A stretch of 64,000 nt of DNA from contig NZ_CP085081.1 of the NCBI RefSeq assembly GCF_023243115.1, positions 2,914,001 to 2,978,000 on the forward strand, read 5' to 3'. Below, one piece after another: positions 47,392 to 63,267 of this stretch. Under the pieces are notes generated by a model. It was not told where the DNA came from, did no database searches, and worked only from the letters and a program-made list of their open reading frames with translations. A program made the translations under genes and the position numbers. Numbering within the stretch: position 1 is the stretch's first letter; each line of letters starts with the position of its first letter. Origin of the DNA: Sediminicoccus sp. KRV36 (GTDB taxonomy: Bacteria > Pseudomonadota > Alphaproteobacteria > Acetobacterales > Acetobacteraceae).

Positions 47392-48465
47392 TTACCAGGC
47401 GGGGCTGAGGCGGATCTGCTGCGGCAGTTCCGACTTGCGGCCAGGCAGGAAATACAGGCGGGCGAAGACAGCGCCCGCGGCAAGGCCGAGGCCCAACCGC
47501 TTCACGCTGGACAGCACGCCAGGCTTGCGCCGCGTCTCGCCCATCGCGGTGGAAATCGCGAGCATGCGGTCCAGGTTGCGGCGGAAGGCGGGGGTATCCG
47601 TCTCCAGCGTCACCGGGAAGACCTGGCGGCAGATTTCGGCGGTGATGCGGAACACTTCCATGTCGTAATCGGTCGGCGTCATGCCGAGCGCCTTGTGGAA
47701 TTCAGGCCGGGCGTGGTCGCGCACATACATGGTGGCGAAGACCGCGAGCTGGAAGAATTTGCACCACAGCAGGTTCACGCCGCTGGTCAGCTTGGGGTTC
47801 GCACGCATCAGCAGCGCGAAGGCCTCACCATGGCGGAACTCGTCGTTGCACCATTCCTTGAACCAATTGAAAATCGGGTGGAAGCGCAATTCCGGATGCC
47901 GCTCGAACTGGCGGTAGATGGTGATGTAGCGCGCATAGCCGATCTTCTCGCTCAGATAGGTCGCGTAGAAGATGAATTTCGGCTGGAAGTAGTGATACTT
48001 CTTGGCCTTGGTCAGGAAGCCCAGATCCACCCCGACGCCGAGATCCTTCAGGCTGTCATTGATGAAGCCGGCATGCCGCGCCTCATCCCGGCTCATCACC
48101 GCGAACAGCTCCTTGATGTCGGGATTCTTGATGCGCTTCTTGATCTCGGCATAGAGCACGCAGCCGGAGAATTCGGCCGTGACGGAACTCACCAGGAAAT
48201 CGAGCAGTTCCTTTTGCAGCGGCTCCGGCAGGTCGCCCAGGCGGAACTCGTCGAAGACGGCGCTGCGGACGAAGTGGCCCCGGTTCGGGTCCCGGCGGAA
48301 TTCCGCCATGAGCTCATCCCACTCGCGGCGCACGGAGCTGACGTCGAGCGCGTCCATCGCCGCGAAATCGGTGGTGTAGAAGCGCGGCGAGAGCACGGTA
48401 TCCGTCGTCGCCATCCGCGTGGTCTCGTTCAACTCGCGAACGGGGTTGGGTTCGATCGGAATCAT
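47392..48465 (-). CDS. acsF: Aerobic Mg-protoporphyrin IX monomethyl ester cyclase
   Basis: A 357-residue di-iron oxygenase that forms ring E of the pigment using O2. Iron ligands are recognisable: EARH (residues 128-131), a Glu near 98 in VTAEFSG and EFRH (209-212). Also typical are PRFYTTDF and [16 protein letters not shown]. As no bchE is present in the window, the route appears oxygen-dependent, fitting an aerobic phototroph. The start overlaps the preceding orf112 stop by four bases. Confidence 0.95.
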   Translation of the reverse strand: MIPIEPNPVRELNETTRMATTDTVLSPRFYTTDFAAMDALDVSSVRREWDELMAEFRRDPNRGHFVRSAVFDEFRLGDLPEPLQKELLDFLVSSVTAEFSGCVLYAEIKKRIKNPDIKELFAVMSRDEARHAGFINDSLKDLGVGVDLGFLTKAKKYHYFQPKFIFYATYLSEKIGYARYITIYRQFERHPELRFHPIFNWFKEWCNDEFRHGEAFALLMRANPKLTSGVNLLWCKFFQLAVFATMYVRDHARPEFHKALGMTPTDYDMEVFRITAEICRQVFPVTLETDTPAFRRNLDRMLAISTAMGETRRKPGVLSSVKRLGLGLAAGAVFARLYFLPGRKSELPQQIRLSPAW

Positions 48466-48800
48466 GCCGTGTACTCCTTCGGCTCAAAACCGCAGTGATA
48501 AAGCTCAGTCAATTCAGCAAAGGCGGAAATCTCCGTCCACAGGCGGGTCAGGGGGCCGGCGCGGTAGATGGTGGCCGTCGTTTCATAGGACGTGCTCTGG
48601 CCATAGGCGATGCCGGCCGGCGCGGCATTCACCACGACGCGGTCACCAGGGCGCAGCATGATACCTTCAGGAACGGCGTGGGCGTGCAGGCTGTCAAAGC
48701 TCTGCTCGATCTCCACCGTGCAGGGAACCGTGATGGTGCGTGGGCCAGTGACACCTTCCCACAAACCAGCCCAAAGGCCAGCAACCACCTTCCTCATCAA
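48462..48800 (-). CDS. Conserved hypothetical protein of the photosynthesis cluster
   Basis: A 112-residue soluble protein, with no named domain that I recognise. It begins [20 protein letters not shown] and includes [20 protein letters not shown] and the end [19 protein letters not shown]. It overlaps puhC and acsF by four bases each, so it must be co-translated with them. A small unnamed gene often sits at this place in alphaproteobacterial PGCs. A role in RC assembly or cyclase support is only a guess. Confidence 0.82.
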   Translation of the reverse strand: MMRKVVAGLWAGLWEGVTGPRTITVPCTVEIEQSFDSLHAHAVPEGIMLRPGDRVVVNAAPAGIAYGQSTSYETTATIYRAGPLTRLWTEISAFAELTELYHCGFEPKEYTA

Positions 48801-49240
48801 TCTTCTCCTTGCGCGGTCAGCAACCGCGAAAAGACCCCGGCATTGGTCGCGCCGAAGGCCGTCAGGTCGATCCGGCGTCCCGTCGCCGAATCATCGAGCG
48901 TGAGCTGGCCGTCGGACCAGACAGCGAGGCGAAACGGTGCCTCCCTGCCCTGGCCTTCCTGCCGGCGTTCACGCGCCAATGCCCGAATGCTACCACGCAC
49001 AAAGCCGCCTTCCGCTACCGGAAACCGCGCCAGAACCTGCATATTTTGCGCATCACGGATGACAACGGAGCCATCCGAAGCGTCCTCGAAACGAACCATC
49101 CGCTCGGAGGCCGGTTGTTCCGCCCCCCGAACATCGACGGAGCGCGGCTGCCGCCCGCCCACGACGAAAAGCACGCCGCAGATGATGGCAAGGCCGGTCA
49201 TCATGGGCAGGAAATTGCCGCGATCCGTGATGGTGAACAT
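48797..49240 (-). CDS. puhC: Photosynthetic complex assembly protein PuhC
   Basis: A 147-residue protein with one N-terminal membrane helix (GNFLPMMTGLAIICGVLFVV) and a periplasmic domain containing VRFEDASDGSVVIRDA and the end TNAGVFSRLL. PuhC aids RC-LH1 assembly in Rhodobacter. ATG 49240 shares one base with the puhB stop. Confidence 0.88.
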   Translation of the reverse strand: MFTITDRGNFLPMMTGLAIICGVLFVVGGRQPRSVDVRGAEQPASERMVRFEDASDGSVVIRDAQNMQVLARFPVAEGGFVRGSIRALARERRQEGQGREAPFRLAVWSDGQLTLDDSATGRRIDLTAFGATNAGVFSRLLTAQGED

Positions 49241-49890
49241 CAGACGGCCACCGCGCCACGCATGCGCGGCCGCTCGGCCACGATGCCCTCGGGGCGTGGC
49301 GCCACCGCCACGGAGGCGCTGGCGGCCAGGGCGCGCGCCAGGGCCTGTGCGGCACCGGAGGTGACCGGCACGGCGCGCAGCATCGGCTCGGCGCGGCCAA
49401 CGCGCCAGGGGCGCGCATGCGGCCACAGCGCCAGCCAGGCCACCTTGTGGTCGGGCGAGAGCGTGAGGACGATATCCTCCGTGCCATCCGCATGCTGCTT
49501 CACCGCGGCCGATTCAATTGCGGAGAAGGGAATGTTGATGGTCATGGGCAGCGCCACCCCAACCCGCAGCACGATGCGCCGGTTGGTGATGGTGTAGAGC
49601 GCGGCATGGGACAGGGCCCGCCCGATCGCCACCAGGACGCCCAGGCACAACACCGCGAGGCCGAGGGATGTGGCCGAGGCCAGCGCCGCCTCGCCGAATG
49701 TGCCGCCCGAGGTCGCGGCACTCGCGACACTCCAGGCCACCATCAGCGCGAAGTAGATCGCAAGGCCGCGCAGATGCAGGGCGCGGGTGGTCAGCGACCA
49801 CCAGCGGGGGCTGCCCTGCCAGAGAATGCCCTCGCCTTCCGGCAGCTTCTCCGGCAGGCCGGGGACCGGCTCGATCTCATGCTCCCTCAC
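49240..49890 (-). CDS. puhB: Photosynthetic complex assembly protein PuhB
   Basis: A 216-residue membrane protein: short soluble start (EHEIEPVPGLPEKLPEGEGI), about three membrane helices, and a PH-like domain marked by ALYTITNRRIVLRVGVALPM. PuhB assists reaction-centre assembly. It starts at GTG 49890, which overlaps the puhA stop (GTGA). Confidence 0.91.
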   Translation of the reverse strand: MREHEIEPVPGLPEKLPEGEGILWQGSPRWWSLTTRALHLRGLAIYFALMVAWSVASAATSGGTFGEAALASATSLGLAVLCLGVLVAIGRALSHAALYTITNRRIVLRVGVALPMTINIPFSAIESAAVKQHADGTEDIVLTLSPDHKVAWLALWPHARPWRVGRAEPMLRAVPVTSGAAQALARALAASASVAVAPRPEGIVAERPRMRGAVAV

Positions 49891-50666
49891 AGGAAGGGCT
49901 CCGAGCGCTCGGGCTTGGCGTAGAGCTGGCCGCCGGCGCAATAGGCCGAGACCATGTCCTCTTCGCGCAGCGTGATCGAATCCCGGTAGCTGAGCGTGGG
50001 CGCGTTCATGAAGTGCTTGGCGAGCAGGGTGCGCACCTTCACCACACGGCGATCACCATCCACGCGGATCAGCGGCACGGGGATCATCATCGTCCGCGTC
50101 CAGCCGCCCTGGCCGACCGCAACCTCGATGTAGCGGAAGATCATCTCCGACTTGTCGAGCCAGACATCCACGCATTTGCCGGCCACCACGCCATCGGCGT
50201 CCAGCACGTCATAGCCGCGCGGGTCGGGGTCCTTGCCGTCCACGTTGAACTCGGGGGCGAGGCGCAGCGGCACGATGGAGGGCGTGCCGTCATCATGCAG
50301 CACGGCGGGGTGCATGCCGCGCATCACATAGGCCGCGGGGCCCACGCCATCCACCATGGGATCGCCCGTCGGGATCATCGGCGAGCCGGGCCAGGGGTCC
50401 ATCGGCACCATGGCGATCTGGCGCTCCACCTCGGGCTTGGGCGCCTGGACCGTCGTGCCATTCGCCAGCAGGAAGGTCTTGGGCTCCGGCATGCCGGGGA
50501 TGAAGCCGACATTGGTCTGCAAGGGCTTGCCCGGCGTGATGAGCGGATAGCCCTCACGCTTGCTTTCACGGTTCAGGTACAGGACGAGGCCCGCGAAGAA
50601 TATCCAGAACGAGTAGATCGCGACCGTGGCGTAATCGATGTTGGTCAGATAGGTGCCGGCCTGCAT
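49887..50666 (-). CDS. puhA: Photosynthetic reaction centre H subunit
   Basis: A 259-residue subunit with a single membrane helix (residues about 11-31) and a cytoplasmic beta-barrel domain (NVDGKDPDPRGYDVLDADG; VVAGKCVDVWLDKSE). It caps PufL/PufM and guides protons to QB. The start is set by a perfect AGGAGGT eight bases before ATG 50666. Confidence 0.96.
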   Translation of the reverse strand: MQAGTYLTNIDYATVAIYSFWIFFAGLVLYLNRESKREGYPLITPGKPLQTNVGFIPGMPEPKTFLLANGTTVQAPKPEVERQIAMVPMDPWPGSPMIPTGDPMVDGVGPAAYVMRGMHPAVLHDDGTPSIVPLRLAPEFNVDGKDPDPRGYDVLDADGVVAGKCVDVWLDKSEMIFRYIEVAVGQGGWTRTMMIPVPLIRVDGDRRVVKVRTLLAKHFMNAPTLSYRDSITLREEDMVSAYCAGGQLYAKPERSEPFL

Positions 50667-50686
50667 GGCGGACCTCCTTTTTGGCT

Positions 50687-52120
50687 TCAGGTTGCAGTTT
50701 GCGGCTCGGAAAGCCCGAGCGGTGAGGCATAGCGCGATGGAGCGCGGACCAGAGGCCCGATCACCACCAATGTCGCGAAGAGCAGCGCGATTTCGACGAG
50801 GTAGACGGCGCAATAGCCCACCGCCGGCCCCGTCAGCACGGGACCGAGCAGGCCGTTGGCGGCCAGCTCAGCCAATGTGTCCCGCAGGAGGCCGCCCGAG
50901 GCGATGGCAAGCCCCGCTGCCGTCGCCTGCACCGCACCCCAGCTGCCAAGAGCCAGGCCGACCTTGTCCGTCGGCGCGGCCTGCATGCAGCTCGTCAATG
51001 TGCCATGGCCGAACAGGCCAGCGCCAAAGCCGATGACCGCGATGCCGCAGGCGAACAGCCCCGCACTGCCGAAAGGCGCCGCCAGCATGACGCCAGCGAA
51101 GCCGAGCGTGCCGAACATGGCGCCAAAGCCCGCGATCCGGTTGGCGTCAGAGCCATCGCCGATCCGCTTGGCCGCCAGCCAGAAACCCAGGATGCCGCCC
51201 GAGGCAAAGAGCGCCGTCAGCAGCGTCGTCGTGCCGACCGAGAGGCCGAGGATCTGCCCCCCGTAAGGCTCCAGCAGAATGTCCTGCATGGAGAAGGCAT
51301 AGGTGCCCAGGCCCGTCGCCAGCAGCCGCCGCCCCCAGGGCCCCGTCGCGCGCAATTCGCGCCAGGCCTCCATGAAGCTCGGCTCCACGACGCGGTCCAT
51401 GTTGCGGTTCGGAACCCGCGGCTCCTGCTTCCACACGGCGATGAAGTTCAGCACCATGGTGATGGCGGCCGCACCCTGGATCACCTGGATCAGCTTGAGC
51501 TGGGTGAAGGGCGTCAGCAGCGCGCCGAAGACGATGGAACTCAGCAGCATCCCCAGCAGGAACATCACCGAGAGCAGCGCCACCACCTTGGCCTGCACCT
51601 TGGGCGGCGCAATATCGGTGGCCAGCGCGAGACCGGCCGTCTGCACCATGTGCATGCCCGCACCCACCAGCAGGAAGGAGATGGCGGCCGCCACCTGCCC
51701 CGCCCACATCGGGCCCGTGGTATCGCCCGAGAGCAGGATCAGCGCAAAGGGCATCATCGCGAAGCCGCTGAACTGGAAGATGGTGCCGAACCAGATATAG
51801 GGCACGCGCCGCCAGCCCAACGCCGAGGCATAATTATCCGAGCGGAAGCCGATCAGCGCGCGCAGCGGCGCGAAGACCAGCGGCAGCGCCACCATCACCG
51901 CGACCAGCCCCGCCGGGACCTGCAATTCCACGATCATCACGCGGTTCAGCGTGCCGATCAGCAGCACGGCCGCCATGCCGACGGAAATCTGAAACAGCGA
52001 AAGCCGCAACAGTCGCGAGAGCGGCAATTCATCCGTCGCCGCATCGGCGAAGGGCAGCATCGAAGGCGAGAGCTTCATCCACTGCCTGGCGACGCTGAAA
52101 CCCTTCATGCGCGCACCCAT
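50687..52120 (-). CDS. lhaA: Light-harvesting assembly protein LhaA (PucC family)
   Basis: A 477-residue membrane protein of the bacteriochlorophyll delivery branch of the MFS superfamily, with about 12 helices. Conserved are LSLFQISVGMAAVLLIGTLN, PLRALIGFRSDN and GTYAFSMQDILLEPYGGQ. Needed for LH1 assembly in relatives. ATG 52120 overlaps bchM; ATG 52108 is an alternative. puhA begins 20 bases downstream. Confidence 0.93.
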   Translation of the reverse strand: MGARMKGFSVARQWMKLSPSMLPFADAATDELPLSRLLRLSLFQISVGMAAVLLIGTLNRVMIVELQVPAGLVAVMVALPLVFAPLRALIGFRSDNYASALGWRRVPYIWFGTIFQFSGFAMMPFALILLSGDTTGPMWAGQVAAAISFLLVGAGMHMVQTAGLALATDIAPPKVQAKVVALLSVMFLLGMLLSSIVFGALLTPFTQLKLIQVIQGAAAITMVLNFIAVWKQEPRVPNRNMDRVVEPSFMEAWRELRATGPWGRRLLATGLGTYAFSMQDILLEPYGGQILGLSVGTTTLLTALFASGGILGFWLAAKRIGDGSDANRIAGFGAMFGTLGFAGVMLAAPFGSAGLFACGIAVIGFGAGLFGHGTLTSCMQAAPTDKVGLALGSWGAVQATAAGLAIASGGLLRDTLAELAANGLLGPVLTGPAVGYCAVYLVEIALLFATLVVIGPLVRAPSRYASPLGLSEPQTAT

Positions 52121-52802
52121 TCATAGGCCTGGCTGGTGTAGAAGCCGCGCTGCACCTTCCTGTGCCGGCCGGCGGTGAAGCCCCGCAGCGCGGGCTCCGC
52201 CGCGATCAACCGGCGCAGCTTGGATTCGGCCAGCGGCGCGATGAAGGGTGCCCGGTCGCCGCGCGGAAACAGCCGGCCCACGGTGATCATGGCGCTCAGC
52301 ATGGGCGAGTTGGGCGCCACGGTGAACAGCATCGAGCGGCGGCAACGCTTCGCCGCACGCGCCAGGGCCGCCACGATGTCGGGCGCGTCGTAATGGATCA
52401 GGCTGTCCATCGCGACGATGTGGTCGAATTCGCCATGCTCCTCTCCCAGCATGTCGCCGGCGTGGAATTCAGGCTGCGGGCCGCCAATCTCCAGCGCACG
52501 CTCCCGCGCGCAGGCGACGAGTGTGGGCGAGAGGTCCACGGCCACCACTTCGGCCCCGCGCATCGCGGCCTCGCTCGCCAGGGCGCCCGTGCCACAGCCC
52601 GCATCCAGGACGCGCAGGCCGGTCATGTCCGCGGGCAGCCAGGAGAGCAGCGTATTGCGCATCTCCTCCCGCCCGGCGCGGACCGTGGCGCGGATGCCAC
52701 TGACCGGCGCGTCCGAAGTGAGGCGCTGCCAAGCCACAGCGGCCGTCCGGTCGAAATAGGCTTCGAGCTTGCCGCGGCGCTCGGTGTAGCTGGCGTTCTG
52801 CA

Positions 52803-52803
<1 letters not shown>
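52105..52803 (-). CDS. bchM: Mg-protoporphyrin IX methyltransferase
   Basis: A 232-residue SAM-dependent methyltransferase acting after Mg insertion. The SAM site is LRVLDAGCGTGALASEAA, followed by VAVDLSPTLVACAR, and MDSLIHYDAPDIV is a BchM/ChlM hallmark. Its ATG shares one base with the bchL stop; it overlaps lhaA by 16 bases. Confidence 0.95.
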
Positions 52804-57305
<4,502 letters not shown>

Positions 57306-57334
<29 letters not shown>

Positions 57335-58871
57335 ACAGGGTCTCTACCGTGATGGTACGGATGCCGTTCATCTCAGCGAAGCGCTCCGTGTTGCGCTTCG
57401 CCTTGCCGCGGACAAAGAAGGGAATTTTCTTCAATTCCTTCTCACCGTCAGCGCTCCAGACCGTCTCGGCCGGAAGCTCCACAGCAAGGCTTGGCACGGC
57501 GGAAAGCTCCGCCGGGGCAGGCTCCTGAACCCTCTCGGGGATCGCGGTCGCGGCATGGCCGAGATGCGAGGGAGCAGCCTCATGGTGAAATTCAAAATCT
57601 TCGCGGAACATCCCGATGAGATGTTCCTCCAGGCCCATCATCAGCGGATGGACCCAGGTGTCGAACAGGACGTTCGCACCCTCAAATCCCATTTGCGGAG
57701 AGTTGCGCGCGGGGAAATCCTGCACATGCACCGGCGCTGAAATCACGGCGCAAGGCACGCCGAGGCGCTTGGCGACATGGCGCTCCATCTGCGTGCCGAG
57801 CACGAGTTCGGGCTGGGCGGCGGCGATGGCGGCCTCAACCTCCAGATAGTCATCGGTGATCAGCGCCTCGAGGCCGTGGCGCTTGGCCGCTTCGCGCACA
57901 TCCCGCGCCTGTTCGCGCGAATAGGTGCCCAGCCCGACCACCTGGAAGCCCAGCTCCTCGGCCGCGACACGCGCTGCCGCCACGGCATGCGTCGCATCGG
58001 CGAAGATGAAGACGCGCTTGCCGGTCAGATAGGTGCTGTCCACGCTGCGCGAATACCAGGGCAGGCGCGACGTCTCCTCGGCCAGGAACTCACTGGCATC
58101 AATGCCAGCAAGGCCCGCCACCTCCGTGATGAAATCGCGCGTGGCGCCGACGCCGATGGGAATGCAGCGGGTGAATTCCTGGCCGAGATTCCGCTGCATC
58201 CAGGACGCCGCCTGGCCCGCGATCTCGGGGTAGAGCACCACGTTGAAATCCGCATCGCCCAGCCGCGCCAGATCCGAAGGGCGCGCGCCCAAGGGGGCGA
58301 CCACATTCACCTCGACGCCAAGGCGCGCGAGCAGGCCGCGCACCTCCTTGATGTCATCGCGGTGGCGGAAACCAAGGGCGGTCGGCCCCAGGATATTGCA
58401 GCGCGGTGCCGCACCCGGCGCGCGCTCCATCTTCACCGCGAAGCGCCGGATCACCTGGTAGAGCGTCTCCGCCGCACCCCAGTTTTCCTTCTTCTGGTAG
58501 GCGGGCAATTCCACCGCGATGACGGGAATCGGCAGGCCCGATGTCGCGGCCAGGCCACCCGGATCATCCTGGATCAGCTCCGCCGTGCAGGAAGAGCCCA
58601 CCAGCATCGCTTCGGGCTGGAACCGCGCATAGGCATCGCGCAGCGAGGTCTTGAACAATTCCGCCGTGTCGCCGCCCAGGTCACGCGCCTGGAAGGTGGT
58701 GTAGGTCACGGGCGGGCGGGTATTGCGCCGCTCGATCATGGTGAACAGCAGATCCGCATAGGTATCGCCCTGCGGGGCGTGCAGCACGTAATGCAGGCCT
58801 TCCATCGCGGCGGCGATTCGCATCGCGCCGACATGCGGCGGGCCTTCATAGGTCCAGAGGGTGAGTTGCAT
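57306..58871 (-). CDS. bchB: Light-independent protochlorophyllide reductase subunit B
   Basis: A 521-residue catalytic subunit with BchN. It begins [20 protein letters not shown], has [18 protein letters not shown] (cluster Cys) and [21 protein letters not shown]-terminal BchB-specific helical domain ends with [20 protein letters not shown]. It begins four bases after the bchN stop. Confidence 0.96.
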
Positions 58872-58875
58872 GGCG

Positions 58876-60752
<1,877 letters not shown>

Positions 60753-60888
60753 CTTTGGACTACCCCTCCGCTGCGGGAGCGCGATGCCTGGGCTGCTTTT
60801 CGGGTCAGAACTTGTCCGAACCACTCGCATCTCCCGGCCGTCTCGGCTCCCTTTGGATATCCGAAGGCTAGGAGAGGCCCCTCCCTGG

Positions 60889-60922
60889 TGTCAAGCAAGA
60901 TTGACGTAAAGATCAATTGACA
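60889..60922. promoter_or_regulatory. Degenerate paired PpsR/CrtJ sites between bchF and aerR
   Basis: TGT-N12-ACG at 60889-60906 and CGT-N12-ACA at 60905-60922 each match the PpsR consensus except for one base, and they share two bases. They sit between the divergent bchF and aerR genes; the second ends exactly at the first possible ATG of aerR. Confidence 0.6.
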
Positions 60923-61810
60923 ATGTTCGACGCGCCGGACGATGATCCGACCAGACGGGTGTTTGAGGAAGCCGATTACATGATGCAAAGCTCGGTGAGG
61001 CACGCGGCCCCAATCACCCGGATCAGAACCATGGAACGACCGCTCGCCAAAGCCATTTATGGCCGTCGCCTCGAGGTCATCTCTCGGCAAATCGAGCGCG
61101 CGGTGGGCCAGGAGGTCCTCCCCCTGCTCACCGAATTGCGCCAGGCCGTGGATGTCGGAGAGATCGAGCGCCTGACCGGTTCCGTCAGCCGCGGCGAGAG
61201 TGAGGCGCTGGCCACGGTCATCGCCCGCCGCCGTGCGTCTGGCCAATCCTCGGAGACCCTTTGTCTGACTTTGTTGACACTGATCGCCCGCCGCCTGGGC
61301 GAATGGTGGGAGGAAGACCGCTGCACCTTCGTCGAGGTGACACTCGGCATGATCATCCTGCACCAGCAGCTGCGCGCGCTGGCCCCGGGCCTGGTTACGG
61401 CCAGCACCATCGGTGGTGGGCGCTCCGCCCTGATGATGACCGCCATCGGCAGCCAGCACAGCCTGGGCATCGCCATGGTGGCGGAATTCTTCCGCGCCGG
61501 CGGCTGGGCCATCGTGGATGACAGCATTGACAGCATGGAGACGCTGATCGCCCTCGTCTCCTCGCAATGGTTCGGCGTGGTGGCGATCTCCGCCGGTTCC
61601 TCGGAGAACCTGCCGGGCCTGGCCGGGCAGATCGCCGCGATCCGCAAGCATTCCCGCAACCCCGAGGTGGCTGTCATGCTGGGCGGGCCGGCCTTGCTGG
61701 CGCATCCCGAAATCGCGGCCGCCGCCGGCGCCGATGCCACCGCGTCCGACGCGGCCGAGGCGCTGAGCCGGGCCGAAGCCCTGGTGGCGCTCATGGCTGG
61801 CGCGCGATGA
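60923..61810 (+). CDS. aerR: AerR/PpaA-like cobalamin-binding photosynthesis regulator
   Basis: A 295-residue protein (276 from the internal start). A helical segment with LGEWWEEDRCTFVEVTLG (tryptophans near 127-128) precedes a B12-binding fold with GSQHSLG (His179, the expected cobalt ligand) and AGGWAIVDDSID. In Rhodobacter AerR binds cobalamin in a light-dependent way and modulates CrtJ/PpsR. Position beside ppsR supports this. ATG 60923 has no Shine-Dalgarno and touches a PpsR-like site; ATG 60980 has GAGGAAG eight bases upstream and may be the main start. Confidence 0.88.
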   Translation: MFDAPDDDPTRRVFEEADYMMQSSVRHAAPITRIRTMERPLAKAIYGRRLEVISRQIERAVGQEVLPLLTELRQAVDVGEIERLTGSVSRGESEALATVIARRRASGQSSETLCLTLLTLIARRLGEWWEEDRCTFVEVTLGMIILHQQLRALAPGLVTASTIGGGRSALMMTAIGSQHSLGIAMVAEFFRAGGWAIVDDSIDSMETLIALVSSQWFGVVAISAGSSENLPGLAGQIAAIRKHSRNPEVAVMLGGPALLAHPEIAAAAGADATASDAAEALSRAEALVALMAGAR

Positions 61811-61859
61811 GCCGCGCGAACCCGCTTTCAACCCTGACCCCGTAAGGATCGCACATCGC

Positions 61860-63263
61860 GTGTTGGGATTTGGCACCCCGGGCCAGTCGCTTGGAGACAT
61901 GGATGCGGAAGCCGCATCGCGCCTGATTGCCGCCGCCGCCGACGCGACGCTGGTGATTGATGGTGAAGGTGTGATCCGCGACATGGCCTTCGGCAATGCC
62001 GACCTTGCCGCCGCATTGGGTGGGCGCAAGGCGTGGGTGGGCCGTGTCCTCTCCGATTCCGTGGCCGAGGACAGCCGCGGCAAGGTGCATGACATGCTGA
62101 CCGGCGCCGCCGCACAGGAGATGCCGCGCTGGCGTCACCTGAATCTGCGCGGCCTGGACGGCCTCAGCCTGCCGCTGCTGTGCGCGGCCAATCACGTCAC
62201 GGGGTCTGACCGCAGCATCGTTTTCGCGCGGGATCTGCGGCTGCTCGCCTCCCTGCAGCAACGCCTGGTCGAGGCGCAGCAGGCTATGGAGCGGGAATAT
62301 GGCCGCCTGCGCCAGGCCGAGACACGCTACCGCCTGCTATTCCAGATGTCGGGCGAGCCCGTTCTGGTGCTGGATGCCGCCAATCTGCGCGTGCTGGAGG
62401 CCAATCTGGCGGCTGATCGCCTGTTCGGCGCCGAGCCCAGCTTCCTCGACGCCTTCGCCACCGAGGAGCGGCCGCGAATCGAGGCCCTGCTCGCGGCCGT
62501 CCGCGCCGCCGGCACGGCGGAAGAGCGCCGCGTCACCCTCGCCGACTCGGCGCGGGAGGTGCTGCTCTCCGCCTCGTTGCTGCGGCATGAGCGCAGCTCG
62601 CTCTTTCTGGTCCGCCTCGCTTTCATGGGCGCTGAGCGCCAGCCGCTCGCCGCGCCGCAGGCCAGCACCCGTCTGGCCGATTTCGTCGAGAGCACGCCCG
62701 ATGCCTTCGTGCTGATCAGCGCCGATGGGCGGATCATCACCGCCAATCCGGCCTTCCTTGAACTCGCCGAATTGCCGAATGAGGCGCAGGCGCGCGGCGA
62801 GGAACTCTCCCGCTTCCTGGGCCGCCAATCCATCGAGCTCGATGTGCTGCTGGCCCAGGTGCGCGGCCGCGGCCCGGTGCGCATGTTCCGCACCATCCTG
62901 CGCGGCGACCAGGGTTCGCAGGCAGATGTCGAAGTCTCGGCCGTCTCGGTGCTGGATGGCGGGCAGACCTGCTTTGGCTTCACCATCCGCGATATCGGCA
63001 CCCGCCCCGCCAGCAACACGGATACGGGCCCCGCCCTGCCGCCGGCCGGCCAGCTCACCGACCTCGTCGGCCGGGTGCCGCTCAAGGAGCTGGTCCGCGA
63101 AGCGACCGACGTGATCGAAAAGCTGGCCATCGAGGCGGCCCTCGATCTCACCGGCAACAACCGCGCCTCGGCGGCCGAGATGCTCGGCCTCTCCCGCCAG
63201 TCGCTCTACGTGAAGCTGCGGCGCTATGGCATCGGCGAAGCCGATGCGGATGAGGAGGTATAG
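61860..63263 (+). CDS. ppsR: Photosynthesis transcriptional repressor PpsR/CrtJ
   Basis: A 467-residue regulator. N-terminal PAS (about 17-130), a Q-linker coiled coil (about 130-155), two more PAS domains (about 155-255 and 270-380) and a Fis-type helix-turn-helix at the end (NNRASAAEMLGLSRQSLYVK). It binds TGT-N12-ACA pairs and represses bch, crt and puc genes under oxygen in relatives. Cysteines occur only at 108 and 371; none in the HTH. GTG start at 61860; its coding end carries the ribosome site of bchG. Confidence 0.93.
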   Translation: MLGFGTPGQSLGDMDAEAASRLIAAAADATLVIDGEGVIRDMAFGNADLAAALGGRKAWVGRVLSDSVAEDSRGKVHDMLTGAAAQEMPRWRHLNLRGLDGLSLPLLCAANHVTGSDRSIVFARDLRLLASLQQRLVEAQQAMEREYGRLRQAETRYRLLFQMSGEPVLVLDAANLRVLEANLAADRLFGAEPSFLDAFATEERPRIEALLAAVRAAGTAEERRVTLADSAREVLLSASLLRHERSSLFLVRLAFMGAERQPLAAPQASTRLADFVESTPDAFVLISADGRIITANPAFLELAELPNEAQARGEELSRFLGRQSIELDVLLAQVRGRGPVRMFRTILRGDQGSQADVEVSAVSVLDGGQTCFGFTIRDIGTRPASNTDTGPALPPAGQLTDLVGRVPLKELVREATDVIEKLAIEAALDLTGNNRASAAEMLGLSRQSLYVKLRRYGIGEADADEEV

Positions 63264-63267
63264 CCGC

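Noticed and set aside
46513..48498. 661-codon rightward frame opposite puhE and acsF
   Set aside because: No domain pattern; antisense to two confident photosynthesis genes.
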